A DNA stretch of 64,000 nt from Bacteroides timonensis (GCF_000513195.1 NZ_CBVI010000063.1:24278-88277), one strand, 5' to 3'; numbered from the stretch's first letter, positions 1 through 10,080 are shown. Program-made: numbers and translations. The notes: generated from the letters alone by a model not told the origin.

Positions 1-170
1 TGATGAAAATAGAGTGGTACTTGGACGGTGTACTCATGGACAGCCATGACAATGGCAACGGAGTATCATTCAATTATGCAGATGCGTTCATCTATCTTGG
101 CGCGAGTGCCGGAACCGTGGTATATGACTGGTGGGAATACACCGCCCCAATCGACTGGGGAGATGAATAA
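1..170 (+). CDS. C-terminal end of a secreted carbohydrate-locus protein (partial)
   Basis: An open frame runs from the window edge to a TAA at 168-170 and reads IEWYLDGVLMDSHDNG, then ends in DWWEYTAPIDWGDE. The 'WYLDGVLMDS' strand resembles the last strands of LamG/concanavalin-like domains, which are common in Bacteroides lipoproteins encoded next to GH18 enzymes. Only about 55 residues are visible, so the family is a guess. The stop is 18 nt before the GH18 start, which suggests one operon. Confidence 0.55.
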   Translation, partial: MKIEWYLDGVLMDSHDNGNGVSFNYADAFIYLGASAGTVVYDWWEYTAPIDWGDE

Positions 171-188
171 CAACAAATAACTAAAAAA

Positions 189-1472
189 ATGAAAATGAAA
201 ACATTATTTATATTATTTACTCTAATGGCCACTTTCTGCATGGGGTGCGACGACAACAGCAATGACGCAACTCCCGGGAAGCCGGAAGCCAAAATCGAGC
301 AATTCACATTGCAATGTGGAGGCACTTATTATCGAGGAAGTATCAATGAAACCTCCAAAGTAATCAGTATCAGTGGCATAACCAGCCGAACGGCAATCAC
401 CGGGGTTAAATATCTATTATCAGGGGGAGCTACCATCTCCCCCAACCCACAGGACATAAAACGTTGGGAAATGGAACAGAAATTTACGGTGACAAGCAGT
501 GATAACCAAATAGCGGAATATACTCTTTTACTGCCGGAACTGCAAAACGAGCCGGAACCATCATCAAAAGTAGTTATCGGCTATCTGCCTGCCAACGACT
601 GGGAATATAATGACCAATTCGATAATATACATTGGGAATATCTAACACATATCAATGTCAGTTTTGCATTAGCGAAATCCGACGGTACATTGAATACAGA
701 CAGAGTGGCCACCAACATCAGGCAGATTCGTGACAAAGCACACGCGGAAGGTGTAAAAGTTTTGATTTCTATTGCTAAAAATACCGCAGGTGAATTTACA
801 ACAGCTATCAGTAACGAAACTTCCCGAAGCGCACTGATAGCCAATATTATACAGTTCACCCGAACAAACCAGCTCGATGGATTCGATATTGACTACGAAG
901 AGTACACAAACTGGAATGCTAATTTTCCGTCACTCCTTGCTTTCATCCAGGCATTGCACGCAGCTAAAGACGAGAATATGCTGATGACTTGCGCAGTAGG
1001 CAGCCGATGGCTGACATATACTGAGGAATGGCAGCAGTATTTCGACTATATCAACTTAATGAGTTATGATAACGGAAGTTTTACCACGACCCCCGTACAA
1101 CACTCTTCTTTTGATGATTTTGTTGCAGATTTAGCTTATTGGCTGAATACGAATCTGACTCCCAAAGAAAAAATTGTAGGAGGACTTCCTTTTTATGGTT
1201 ATTCTTGGGATGAAACCGTTCCCAAAGATGAAGTAAGAGCCGTCCGCTATCATGGAATTCTCGAATATTTCGGAAAAACGGCAGAAGTAGCCGACAGTGA
1301 TGTACAAAGCAAGACTTTCTACAATGGTAGAGTCACCATTCGGAAGAAATGCCAATATGTAATGCATGAAGGTTTCGGTGGTGTCATGATCTGGCAATTG
1401 TTCCAAGATGCACACGAAGAAGACTGGAAGCTGATTAATGTAGTGGGTGAAGTGATGTCTCAGCAAAAATAA
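189..1472 (+). CDS. GH18 family glycoside hydrolase lipoprotein
   Basis: A 427-residue protein with a lipoprotein signal peptide (Cys20 in CMGCDD), so probably anchored in the outer membrane or periplasm. Residues about 35-120 form a beta-rich accessory region. The GH18 barrel starts near residue 128 (VVIGYLPANDWEYND). The family signature DGFDIDYE is at 230-237, with Glu237 as the expected proton donor, and NLMSYD lies further on. GH18 enzymes cleave beta-1,4-GlcNAc linkages in chitin or in the N-glycan core. A single-domain lipoprotein beside other surface proteins fits an endo-beta-N-acetylglucosaminidase as well as a chitinase, and the sequence does not decide. It lies 18 nt after a truncated secreted gene and ends before a strong terminator. 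Confidence 0.85.
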   Translation: MKMKTLFILFTLMATFCMGCDDNSNDATPGKPEAKIEQFTLQCGGTYYRGSINETSKVISISGITSRTAITGVKYLLSGGATISPNPQDIKRWEMEQKFTVTSSDNQIAEYTLLLPELQNEPEPSSKVVIGYLPANDWEYNDQFDNIHWEYLTHINVSFALAKSDGTLNTDRVATNIRQIRDKAHAEGVKVLISIAKNTAGEFTTAISNETSRSALIANIIQFTRTNQLDGFDIDYEEYTNWNANFPSLLAFIQALHAAKDENMLMTCAVGSRWLTYTEEWQQYFDYINLMSYDNGSFTTTPVQHSSFDDFVADLAYWLNTNLTPKEKIVGGLPFYGYSWDETVPKDEVRAVRYHGILEYFGKTAEVADSDVQSKTFYNGRVTIRKKCQYVMHEGFGGVMIWQLFQDAHEEDWKLINVVGEVMSQQK

Positions 1473-1567
1473 GAGAAGGACATTGTAGCTCCATGAGAAG
1501 GCATTCTCAATAATTAAAGAAAAGAATATGACCTTATAGAGGCAAGAAATAGATAAATTTGGAATTT

Positions 1568-1597
1568 AAAGGGAGGTCCTCTTATCACCTCCTTTTT
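1568..1597 (+). terminator. Intrinsic terminator after the GH18 gene
   Basis: The arm AAAGGGAGGT (1568-1577) pairs with ACCTCCTTTT (1587-1596) through one G-U pair, with a 9-nt loop and a T run. It ends the GH18 operon on the plus strand. Confidence 0.75.
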
Positions 1598-1836
1598 AAA
1601 CAATAAAGTAAGCTAAATTTATAGGTTAAAGGTATCTTCCCATATGAGATGATATTCTTTTCTTGAAAGCACGAGCTAAAAACAGCCCGAAAATCCCGAA
1701 AGATAGCCATGCCCTAAACCTTTCCTTTGGTAGTGAATGACAATGAAATAGAGATATAATGGGATATAACAATGAAACATAGAAAGTTCCTTTTTTGTAA
1801 AAGTAACTTTTTCGAGACAGGTTTAGGATAAGAAAT

Positions 1837-1890
1837 CCCCAAACATCCTCTAATCATCTTATAAATATAAAACGTTTAGGGATGTTGGGG
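1837..1890 (-). terminator. Possible terminator downstream of aqpZ
   Basis: CCCCAAACATCC at 1837-1848 pairs with GGATGTTGGGG at 1880-1890 with one bulge and a long AT-rich loop. It lies just past the aquaporin stop codon on the minus strand. The loop is long for an intrinsic terminator. The rest of 1473-1915 shows no gene. Confidence 0.35.
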
Positions 1891-1915
1891 AACAGCATTA
1901 ACAGAGTTTCTTATA

Positions 1916-2593
1916 TTATTTTCTTATTTCCCTTTGGGGAGCAGCCAGTATTTTCCAGACGATGGCAGATAGTGCAGCTCCTACGCATGGAGCAGCAATA
2001 AAGAGCCATAGCTGTGCTAAGGCTTCACTGCCTGCAAACAGAGCAGGTCCGATACTGCGTGCCGGATTGACAGAGGTTCCGGTTATAGGAATACAAACGA
2101 TGTGGACTAAAACCAATGTGAGGCCAATGGCTAGCCCGGCAAACTTAGGTGCCGAATTTTCATTGGCTGTTGTACCTAGTACTACTAATACGAAAATAAA
2201 AGTAAATACCGCTTCCGCAATAAAAGCGGGGACGAGTGCAGCTTCTCCGAAACTGTTTGCACCGGTGCCTGTTATGCCTAGTCCTGATGTTATGGCATAA
2301 AGGATGGCCGAACCGGCTATGGCACCTATTACTTGCGACACCATGTAACCAATTGCTTCACCGGTTTTCATACGTCCGGAAAGCCATACTCCAAGTGTGA
2401 TGGCTGGATTGATGTGGCAGCCCGATATGCCTCCGATGGTATATGCCATTGCTACGACCGATAGGCCGAATGCAAAGGCAATGGTTAGCACGCCGGCAAC
2501 TGAAGTTGCCCCTCCATTAAGAACAGCTGCTCCGCAGCCCATCAGAACAAGCACCATTGTTCCAAGTGCTTCTGCTAAAAATTTCTTGTTCAT
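1916..2593 (-). CDS. aqpZ: Aquaporin Z-type water channel (MIP family)
   Basis: A 225-residue inner-membrane channel of normal AqpZ length with six hydrophobic segments. Both MIP signatures are intact: HINPAIT (Asn62-Pro63-Ala64) and SVNPARS (Asn176-Pro177-Ala178). The four selectivity-filter positions known for E. coli AqpZ are all matched here by spacing: Phe42, His164, Thr173 and Arg179. This predicts a water-selective pore rather than a glycerol facilitator. The gene stands alone, with more than 400 bp of non-coding sequence downstream and a receiver-domain remnant upstream. The ATG start gives the usual short MNKKFLAEALGT N-terminus. Confidence 0.93.
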   Translation of the reverse strand: MNKKFLAEALGTMVLVLMGCGAAVLNGGATSVAGVLTIAFAFGLSVVAMAYTIGGISGCHINPAITLGVWLSGRMKTGEAIGYMVSQVIGAIAGSAILYAITSGLGITGTGANSFGEAALVPAFIAEAVFTFIFVLVVLGTTANENSAPKFAGLAIGLTLVLVHIVCIPITGTSVNPARSIGPALFAGSEALAQLWLFIAAPCVGAALSAIVWKILAAPQREIRK

Positions 2594-2662
2594 AACTTTT
2601 TTTATTTATGGAAATAGTAAATTCTTATTCAAAACTGTATTTTCATTCTTCTCATACGCAAA

Positions 2663-2880
2663 CTAAACTCCCGTTTTATGAAGCATCTCAATCAAGGCAT
2701 TCTTCTCCAGTGGTTTAGGCAGGAATCCGTTAAAACCTCTGGACAGCACTTTTTCCTTATCGTCATTATAGGCAAAGGCTGTAACGGCTATAATAGGAAC
2801 ATTTGATTCGAGCTGCCTGATTGCATCATCTGTTATTAATAGTAGTTTGTTAAGATTTACTTTGCTGATGTACCTCCCGT
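2663..2880 (-). pseudogene. Remnant of a response-regulator receiver domain
   Basis: Read on the minus strand, this stretch gives NVPIIAVTAFAYNDDKEK followed by GFNGFLPKPLEKNALIEMLH and a TAG at 2663-2665. That is the second half of a CheY-like receiver: the switch Thr in 'VTAF', the conserved Lys in 'PKPL' and the last helix. The upstream part with the phospho-acceptor Asp is missing; it dissolves into unrelated sequence near 2880 and no start codon fits. Such a C-terminal receiver is typical of Bacteroides hybrid kinases. The rest of 2594-3191 holds nothing else recognisable. Confidence 0.7.
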
Positions 2881-3191
2881 TTGCACAGATTTTATTACTT
2901 AAGATAAGTATCAGTAAAGAAATCTAGAATATTCTCGTACAAAAATAGACAATATCCCTTTCTTTATTCAATTTTTATGATGAATAAAAGGGCAAGGTTC
3001 CAAATAGGTATATTTTTTACCCGAATGGATATACCCGCCGAGCAACCAATTCGCTAATTTCGCTAATATTATATTTAATATTAAAACCTTCTGCTAAAAA
3101 GAACGGATACAATGCTTTGAAGAAGAGAGGTAACAAGTATGGATAAACTCTTATAAATAAAGGTGACACCCAACAAACAACAACAATAAAT

Positions 3192-5912
3192 ATGAAGAAA
3201 GTACTGTATATCATTTTGTTATGGCTTGGAATGACCGGGAACTTATATGCACAAGATAAAGAGGAAATAGATTATATATTGGTTTTGAATTCTATTAATT
3301 TTAACGAGGTCAAGACACGTCTGCTCTTCGAAACTATTCGGGATGAGTTTACTTCAGACCACGTTAAAGTAGTCAGTGAAAGCTTGGGCTTAAAACTGGC
3401 TGTTAAGGAAGAAGCTCTTGCCGTGCCGTCTCTGCAGTCTTTGGAGGAAGCTGATGCCAAGCTCCATTATTTACGGGAAAAGTATGAACACAAACGGAAA
3501 CCGCTGGTTTTACTGTTTATAGGTGATCCGGGCTGGTTGTTGTGCAAACCTTTATTTGAGGATATCTGGAAAGATGTACCGACTGTCATCTGTATGGCAC
3601 GTGACCGTATGGCTCCTGACATAAGTGTGATGTTGGACAAAAACGAAATGCACCTGAAATCGGAATTAAGACCCACTAAAGAAGTCCTGAAACCTTATAA
3701 TGCAGTAGCGCTTAAACAGCCGGTATTCATAAGAGAAACGGTATCGCTGATGCGTAAGTTGATGCCTGATATGGATAAAATAGCTTTTGTTTCCGACCAA
3801 CGTTATATCAGCCTTTTCACACGTATTGAACTGAAAGATACATTGGGTATATATTTCCCTGATATAAAGCTCCAGGAGTTGACCAGCCCTCAGTTGAACA
3901 CGCAAGATCTTCTGGACACGCTTTCAACAGAAAAGAAACATACCGGGCTGATTTATTACTCTTGGTTTGTACCAATGCGCAAAAGTATTGATACCTATCT
4001 GGATGACAACATACAAACCATAGTTTCTGCTTTTTCCAAGGCTCCGGTCTTCACATTAACGGATTTGAATCCGGAAACAGGCAGTTTTGCCGGAGGGCAT
4101 TATATTAATGTGAAATCTCTGGCAGAAACCTGTATTGATGTACTATATCGTATCCTGAATGGGGAACAGCCTCGTGATATGCCCCTTATGATGGGAGGAA
4201 AACCTAAGACGATACTGAATTATACGCACCTCTCGCACTATGATATTCCGGTAGAGTTGTTCCCTTCAGAGGCGGTTTACGTACAAGCGCCTCCAAGTTT
4301 CTGGGAAAAAAATAAGTGGACTATTATTATGCTGATAGTCATATTCTCATTGATAGCCATCATCATTATGATGCGAATGTGTGCCTATGCTCTCAAACAA
4401 CGCTCACGTGAGCGGAAAATCAAGACGTTGAAAGATAATAAGGTTTTTCTGGAGAATCTGTTCAGTAACCTGTCAGTGGCGGTTGCGGTGCGGGATATAC
4501 AAGATGGGTTACGATTCCTTTTTTGGAATAAAGAGGCCGAACATATATTCGGGGTCAGCCGGAAAGAGGTAATGGAAAACATGGATGTGGCCTTGTCTTC
4601 CAGTGAGATGATGCTGACCATGAATCGGAACGATCTGGAAATACTTGAAAAAGACAAGCGGTTTTCCGGCTTATGCCGGTTCAATGCTCCGGATGGTAAC
4701 GCACTTTTCCTTTATGTAAACAAACGTATCATTTCACACCCGGATGGAAGAAGATGGTTGCTTATGACCGCCTGGGACATGACGGAACAACAACAGAATG
4801 TCGAAAAGCTGGCAGAATTGAACAAGCGCCTGCAAACGGTCATGGAGGTTTCGCAGATGAGCCTCTGGACGTATGACATCAAGAAAGATATACTTACTTA
4901 TGATGGTATCTCAGGAATCATGCCTACAGGTAATCAATGCAAATTGAAAAACTTTTTGGACCTGATTTCTCCTGAAATGAGAGATTGTGTCAGCAGAAAT
5001 GTTTTCAGATTCTTGAAAGGGGATGTACCTTCACTTCACGAGGAATTTACTTTGTACAAAAGCTTTAGCCGGACATTGGATACTCCTGTCTGGATATGTA
5101 GCCATTCAACGGTATTGAAATATGACGCTGAAGGAAATCCTGCAATAATAGTTGGTGCTAATAAAGATATCAGTGCGCAGAAGGAGCTGGAAGAGACTCT
5201 CCTTCAGGCAAAAAGGTCGGCTGAAGAAGCGAATAGGCTGAAAGATGTATTTTTGGCGAACATGAGTCACGAAATCCGTACACCGCTCAACTCCATTGTC
5301 GGTTTTTCCAGTCTGCTGGCTGAAACGGAGGATTCTGACGAACAAGCCGAGTATTCGGGAATCATCCAGAACAATACGGAGTTATTACTCCAGTTGATTA
5401 ATGACATATTGGATCTTTCTAAAATTGAAGCGGGAACAATGGAGTTCGTCTATAAGGATGCGGATATATATGCCCTGTTTTCAGAACTCGAAAAGACAAC
5501 CCGCTGGCGTGTGAAGGAGTCTGCCGTGGAAATTATCTTTGAAGACTCTCCCCAAGGAGTGATGCTGAGGATTGACCCGAACAGGTTCATGCAGGTGGTC
5601 AATAATTTTATGACAAATGCCATAAAGTTCACCCACTATGGCAGTATCCGTTTTGGATATAGGCAGCAGGAAAACGGTGACTGGTATTTTTATCTGACGG
5701 ATACAGGTGAAGGAATACCTGCCGAGAAAGTAAAGGCAGTCTTTGACCGTTTTGTAAAGTTGGATGCTTTCAAACAAGGAACGGGACTGGGACTTTCCAT
5801 CTGTAAGAGTATAATAGATCGCTTTGGCGGAGATATCGGAGCCGATTCGCAGCTTGGCGTAGGTTCAACCTTCTGGTTTACCCTACCTGATAAAAGAATG
5901 GCAATAGATTGA
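3192..5912 (+). CDS. Sensor histidine kinase with periplasmic sugar-binding-like sensor and two PAS domains
   Basis: A 906-residue membrane kinase. A signal peptide (1-21, ending LYAQ) precedes a periplasmic domain of about 350 residues resembling ABC-type substrate-binding proteins. One membrane span lies at about 376-402, then two PAS-like segments (about 420-540 and 545-665). The HisKA box NMSHEIRTPLN has phospho-acceptor His693, and the ATPase domain shows N, G1 (DTGEGIP) and G2 (GTGLGLS) boxes. There is no receiver or output domain, so it needs a separate partner, and none is encoded nearby. It is the first of three co-directional kinases; its TGA is 23 nt before the next ATG. Ligand unknown. 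Confidence 0.88.
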   Translation: MKKVLYIILLWLGMTGNLYAQDKEEIDYILVLNSINFNEVKTRLLFETIRDEFTSDHVKVVSESLGLKLAVKEEALAVPSLQSLEEADAKLHYLREKYEHKRKPLVLLFIGDPGWLLCKPLFEDIWKDVPTVICMARDRMAPDISVMLDKNEMHLKSELRPTKEVLKPYNAVALKQPVFIRETVSLMRKLMPDMDKIAFVSDQRYISLFTRIELKDTLGIYFPDIKLQELTSPQLNTQDLLDTLSTEKKHTGLIYYSWFVPMRKSIDTYLDDNIQTIVSAFSKAPVFTLTDLNPETGSFAGGHYINVKSLAETCIDVLYRILNGEQPRDMPLMMGGKPKTILNYTHLSHYDIPVELFPSEAVYVQAPPSFWEKNKWTIIMLIVIFSLIAIIIMMRMCAYALKQRSRERKIKTLKDNKVFLENLFSNLSVAVAVRDIQDGLRFLFWNKEAEHIFGVSRKEVMENMDVALSSSEMMLTMNRNDLEILEKDKRFSGLCRFNAPDGNALFLYVNKRIISHPDGRRWLLMTAWDMTEQQQNVEKLAELNKRLQTVMEVSQMSLWTYDIKKDILTYDGISGIMPTGNQCKLKNFLDLISPEMRDCVSRNVFRFLKGDVPSLHEEFTLYKSFSRTLDTPVWICSHSTVLKYDAEGNPAIIVGANKDISAQKELEETLLQAKRSAEEANRLKDVFLANMSHEIRTPLNSIVGFSSLLAETEDSDEQAEYSGIIQNNTELLLQLINDILDLSKIEAGTMEFVYKDADIYALFSELEKTTRWRVKESAVEIIFEDSPQGVMLRIDPNRFMQVVNNFMTNAIKFTHYGSIRFGYRQQENGDWYFYLTDTGEGIPAEKVKAVFDRFVKLDAFKQGTGLGLSICKSIIDRFGGDIGADSQLGVGSTFWFTLPDKRMAID

Positions 5913-5935
5913 TTGAACAGGTAAAATTACGAGTT

Positions 5936-7900
5936 ATGTATAAGATAGTAAAGAGTCGTTTTTGGTTCCTTTTGTTTGTAATGTTGTGTGAAGTTGTATG
6001 GATAGGGGCAGTGCAAAGTGCCCCTTCCAGACAGCTGGTTATCAAAGGCGACCGGGCTTTTCCGCCTTATGAGTTCATCAATGACCAAGGAGAGCCGGAT
6101 GGTTTTAATGTCGAACTGATCCATGCTGTCATGAAAAGAGTGGGTATGCCCTATACGCTTTCTCTGGAGTATTGGCCACAAGTGGTAGAGGAGTTTCAGA
6201 CTGGGAAAGTGGATGTTATAACAGGAATCATGTACTCTAACCGTCGGGCGGAAATATTCAAATTCGGAGCAATCCATACCTTTGTTTATCAGGATGTAGT
6301 ATTTCGCAAAGGGCGTGCCCCTATTACCGGGTTGGAAGATTTGGAAGGACTGGAAATTATAGTACAGGACGGAGCCATTACTCAGGAGATATTGGAGGAT
6401 ATGGCGATTAAGGCACATATCATTGTTGTACCGGACTTATATGCAGGGCTTCGCATGTTGTCCGAAGGAAAACATGACGTAGCTTTGTGCAACGAAGAAA
6501 TGGGATTGAGCATCATAAAAAAATTAGAACTGGACAATCTGGAAATGTCAGAACTTGACTTACCTCCCGACGAGTATTGTTTTGCAGGGAAAAGCGATTC
6601 GTTATTGACAGTCATAGACAAGGCTTTTTATAAGTTGCAGCGTGAAGGCGAGTATGACCGGATTTTCAACAAGTGGTTCAGCACTCCTATTCACAAAGTT
6701 CCCTATTGGATTTACATCACATTGGGTATATTGGTTATAGTGGTTGCCATCGGTTATCTGTTTATAATCTTGTTGCGCAGGCAGGTAAGGAAAGCAAATA
6801 ACGAAGTGAATGAGTATGTACGGAAGATGCGTTACGTATTTAACCATAGCAACATTTTGATATGGGAGTTCGATGTTGTCACCCAAATGCTGCGACTGGA
6901 CTTTGGCGACGAGAGCCTGCAAGAGATTATATCCGTAGAGGAACTACTTCAGGAGCGGATTATCCCATCCCAACGGGAAGAAGTCCGCTTGTTTATGAAG
7001 CGTCTGGCCGATAGGCAGGAAGAAGATTTCACCTTACAATGGGAAATGCTTCCACAGAAGAATAGTGAAAATAAGGATGCACGCTATGCCATCATCAACG
7101 GGATGCCGATGCGGGATGCCAATGGAAAGATTATAGCTTACTCCGGCGTAAGGCGTGATGTGACAGACCTTATCTGTACACAGAACCGGCTGGAGCACGA
7201 AACGCAGCGCGCTTTGCAAGCCGATAAGTTGAAATCGGCTTTTTTGGCCAATATGAGCCATGAGATACGTACTCCGCTGAATGCGATTGTCGGCTTTTCC
7301 GGATTGCTGCAAGAAACTGACGACCCGCAGGAACGGAAAGAATATTCGCAGATTATCAATACAAACAATGAGCTGCTGCTTAATCTGATTAACGATATAT
7401 TGGATCTCTCGCGTATAGAATCCGGCGAGGTAACACTGTATAATGAACATTTTAACCTGGCTTGCTACTTCGAGAAGTTATCTGCCTCCTTACAGCAACG
7501 GTGTGTGAATCCTGATGTGGAGTTTATTGTAGACAAACCGTATGCAGAGTGTAATGTCTATCTGGATCGTAGCCGTTTGGCACAGATATGTACCAATTTT
7601 ACTACCAACTCCATCAAGCATACTCAAAAAGGCAGCATTAAAATAGGCTATTTATATAAAGACGGCGGCATTTGGATTTATACGGAAGATACCGGCAATG
7701 GTATACCGGCAGATAAGCAATATCTTGTCTTTCAACGGTTCGAAAAACTAAACCCTTTCGTACAAGGTACAGGATTAGGATTATCTATTTGCAAGGCGAT
7801 TGTAGATGCTTGTGGCGGTAAAATTGGATTTACCTCCAAAGAAGGAGAAGGTTCCAGATTTTGGGCATGGCTGCCATGTGAAGCCGAGATTGTTTGCTAA
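5936..7900 (+). CDS. Sensor histidine kinase with SBP_bac_3-like periplasmic sensor
   Basis: About 654 residues. The ATG at 5936 is chosen over an upstream TTG at 5909 because it begins directly at a good signal sequence (MYKIVKSRFWFLLFVMLCEV) and avoids overlap with the previous gene. The periplasmic domain (about 35-255) has the features of family-3 solute-binding proteins (RAFPPYEFIN, GFNVELIHAVM, DVITGIMYSNRR), which usually bind amino acids or small acids. One membrane span lies at about 255-285, then a PAS-like region, HisKA with His442 (NMSHEIRTPLNAIVGF) and an ATPase domain with DTGNGIP and GTGLGLS. No receiver domain. Probably co-transcribed with the flanking kinases (gaps 23 and 2 nt). 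Confidence 0.87.
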   Translation: MYKIVKSRFWFLLFVMLCEVVWIGAVQSAPSRQLVIKGDRAFPPYEFINDQGEPDGFNVELIHAVMKRVGMPYTLSLEYWPQVVEEFQTGKVDVITGIMYSNRRAEIFKFGAIHTFVYQDVVFRKGRAPITGLEDLEGLEIIVQDGAITQEILEDMAIKAHIIVVPDLYAGLRMLSEGKHDVALCNEEMGLSIIKKLELDNLEMSELDLPPDEYCFAGKSDSLLTVIDKAFYKLQREGEYDRIFNKWFSTPIHKVPYWIYITLGILVIVVAIGYLFIILLRRQVRKANNEVNEYVRKMRYVFNHSNILIWEFDVVTQMLRLDFGDESLQEIISVEELLQERIIPSQREEVRLFMKRLADRQEEDFTLQWEMLPQKNSENKDARYAIINGMPMRDANGKIIAYSGVRRDVTDLICTQNRLEHETQRALQADKLKSAFLANMSHEIRTPLNAIVGFSGLLQETDDPQERKEYSQIINTNNELLLNLINDILDLSRIESGEVTLYNEHFNLACYFEKLSASLQQRCVNPDVEFIVDKPYAECNVYLDRSRLAQICTNFTTNSIKHTQKGSIKIGYLYKDGGIWIYTEDTGNGIPADKQYLVFQRFEKLNPFVQGTGLGLSICKAIVDACGGKIGFTSKEGEGSRFWAWLPCEAEIVC

Positions 7901-7902
7901 AG

Positions 7903-10080
7903 ATGAATTGTAAGATGAAGCATAAAAGAGTATATATCTTATTTCTGATAGGGTGGACGATGAGCCTTTCCCTGCAAGCACAGAATAACCCTTTCAAGAT
8001 AGATGATAAGCTATATGCGGACTATCAACGCTGCAACAAAGTATTGAAAGAGAAGGTTGTTCTTGCCATGGCCGACTCCCTGTTTCACAAAGCAGCCCGG
8101 AAAGGGGATGTGAAAGCGCAGTGTTTGGCGTGGCATGTCAAATGCGACCACTATTATTATATAGAGGATATACCCTCTCTTCAGAAAGCGATAAAGGATG
8201 CACGGAAGTTTATAGAGAAAACGCCCTTTCATCAGTACTTGTTCAGTACCTGGATGAGGTTGATAAGTTATTACGAACGGCAAAGATGGTATGGCAGAGC
8301 ATTGGAAGAGGTGCAAGCCATGCAAGGGGAAGCCATCCGCTTGAACAACGGGTATGGCATCTCATCAAGCTACAAGCACATGGCAAATATCTATTCCTTC
8401 CAGAAGAATTATGCAAAGAGTTTGGAATTGCATAAAAAGGCATTGGAATATGCAATCTCAAATAAAGAAACCAATAGCCTGAGTAGTATCTATCAGAATA
8501 TAGGAGCCATTTATAGCAGATACCCGGAGCGGAAGCCAAGATTGGATTCTGCTTTAGTTTATTTTCAGAAAGCGTTGGAAACAGCATTGAATGGAATGCA
8601 GAAAATAGGAATTTATGCCCGCATGGCTTCCGCTGAACTGGATGCAGATCACCCGGATGCTGCATGGCCTTATTTGCAAGAAGTAGCATTCCTACGGAAA
8701 AAATATCCGCTATATGGAGCAACAAGCGATACATATTTTATCACTTTGTCCAATTATTACCGGAGAAAGGAAGATTTGGACAAGGCTATTTTATTCAGCG
8801 ATTCCATAACCAGTAAGATAGTACAAGCCCATCTGAAAAGGTTGATTTATCAAAGCTTGGGGGATTATAAGCAAGCTTATGAGTGGTACGACACTTATAT
8901 CGGCTTAAGAGATTCCACTCGTACAGAAGAAACAGACCGATTGTTAGCTGATCTGGCCTCCCGTTTCGATAACGAGCGGTTAAATGCGGAAAAGAGCCGC
9001 TTGGAATTGCAGAATTCCGAGATGCGCATTGCCCAAATGACCAGCGAACGCCGCTTGCTGGAAATAGGTTGGGAACGTGACACGCTGATTCTGAGAGCTA
9101 CCCGTCTGGAGTTGAACAATAAAAAACTGGCATTGCAGCAAAAGGAGGAAGAAGTAGCGCATAACCAAGTAGAAGCACTCCGGCAATCGGAACGTGCGGA
9201 AAGCACCATCCGACAAAATCATTTGAAGAATATCATCCTGGGCATAGTGGTGCTATTTTTATTCCTGGTCATTCTTTTTCTCTGGCATTACATCATACAC
9301 AGAAGAAAAACGGAGATGATTGTCCGGAAAGAAAGAGATATTGCCTTACAAGCTCAAAGTGAAGCTGAACAGGCACGTCAGGAAGCCGTAAACGCCAACC
9401 AACTGAAATCTCTCTTTCTGCAGAACATGAGCCATGAGATTCGTACACCTCTCAATGCAATAATAGGCTTTACCGAGGTGCTCAACAGCGATGAAGAATT
9501 GGTGGACTTCGAACCCGAAGAGCGTAAGGAAATGTTAGGGTTGATTGAAACTAACACCGAGCTGCTTACCACCCTGATTAATGATATTTTGGACTTGTCT
9601 AAATTGGAAAGCAATACCTATGTATTAAATCCAACTCCCGTCGGTGTGAGCGAACTTTGTCATTCGGTTATAGCCAGCATGGCTCACCGCGTACCGTCCG
9701 GAGTGGATTTGCGTCTGGAAGAACCCGATGCAGCCCATCAGATGGTATTGAATACGGATGCGGCACGCTTGCAACAAGTGCTGAATAACTTTCTGACTAA
9801 TGCCTGCAAATACACCGAGCATGGAAGCATCACTTTGGCCTATCTCATGGTGGGTAACGCTATTGAGTTTTCGGTAGCTGATACCGGAAGTGGCATTCCG
9901 GCTGACAAGGCAGAAAGTATTTTTGAGCGTTTTGAGAAGTTGGACAATTTCAAGCAAGGAACGGGTCTGGGCCTGAATATTTGTCGCCGCATTGCCGGTT
10001 TGGTAGGCGGACGTGTGTATGTGGATACATCCTATACAGATGGTGCACGCTTTGTTTTTCTGCATCCGATTCTTCCGTAA
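7903..10080 (+). CDS. Sensor histidine kinase with periplasmic TPR sensor
   Basis: About 725 residues from the ATG at 7903; the ATG at 7915 (MKHKRV) is equally plausible. A signal peptide ending in LQAQ is followed by tetratricopeptide-type helices to about residue 350, a charged coiled coil, one membrane span (about 443-466), HisKA with His511 (NMSHEIRTPLNAIIGF) and an ATPase domain with DTGSGIP and GTGLGLN boxes. No receiver domain. TPR sensors of this kind are thought to sense protein partners rather than small ligands. It follows the previous kinase by 2 nt. Its architecture and sequence match the decayed kinase at 55461-57620 along their whole length, so the two are paralogues. Confidence 0.87.
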   Translation: MNCKMKHKRVYILFLIGWTMSLSLQAQNNPFKIDDKLYADYQRCNKVLKEKVVLAMADSLFHKAARKGDVKAQCLAWHVKCDHYYYIEDIPSLQKAIKDARKFIEKTPFHQYLFSTWMRLISYYERQRWYGRALEEVQAMQGEAIRLNNGYGISSSYKHMANIYSFQKNYAKSLELHKKALEYAISNKETNSLSSIYQNIGAIYSRYPERKPRLDSALVYFQKALETALNGMQKIGIYARMASAELDADHPDAAWPYLQEVAFLRKKYPLYGATSDTYFITLSNYYRRKEDLDKAILFSDSITSKIVQAHLKRLIYQSLGDYKQAYEWYDTYIGLRDSTRTEETDRLLADLASRFDNERLNAEKSRLELQNSEMRIAQMTSERRLLEIGWERDTLILRATRLELNNKKLALQQKEEEVAHNQVEALRQSERAESTIRQNHLKNIILGIVVLFLFLVILFLWHYIIHRRKTEMIVRKERDIALQAQSEAEQARQEAVNANQLKSLFLQNMSHEIRTPLNAIIGFTEVLNSDEELVDFEPEERKEMLGLIETNTELLTTLINDILDLSKLESNTYVLNPTPVGVSELCHSVIASMAHRVPSGVDLRLEEPDAAHQMVLNTDAARLQQVLNNFLTNACKYTEHGSITLAYLMVGNAIEFSVADTGSGIPADKAESIFERFEKLDNFKQGTGLGLNICRRIAGLVGGRVYVDTSYTDGARFVFLHPILP

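Noticed and set aside
5909..5935. TTG start overlapping the first kinase by 4 nt
   Set aside because: It would put nine polar residues before the signal peptide; the ATG at 5936 gives a normal one.
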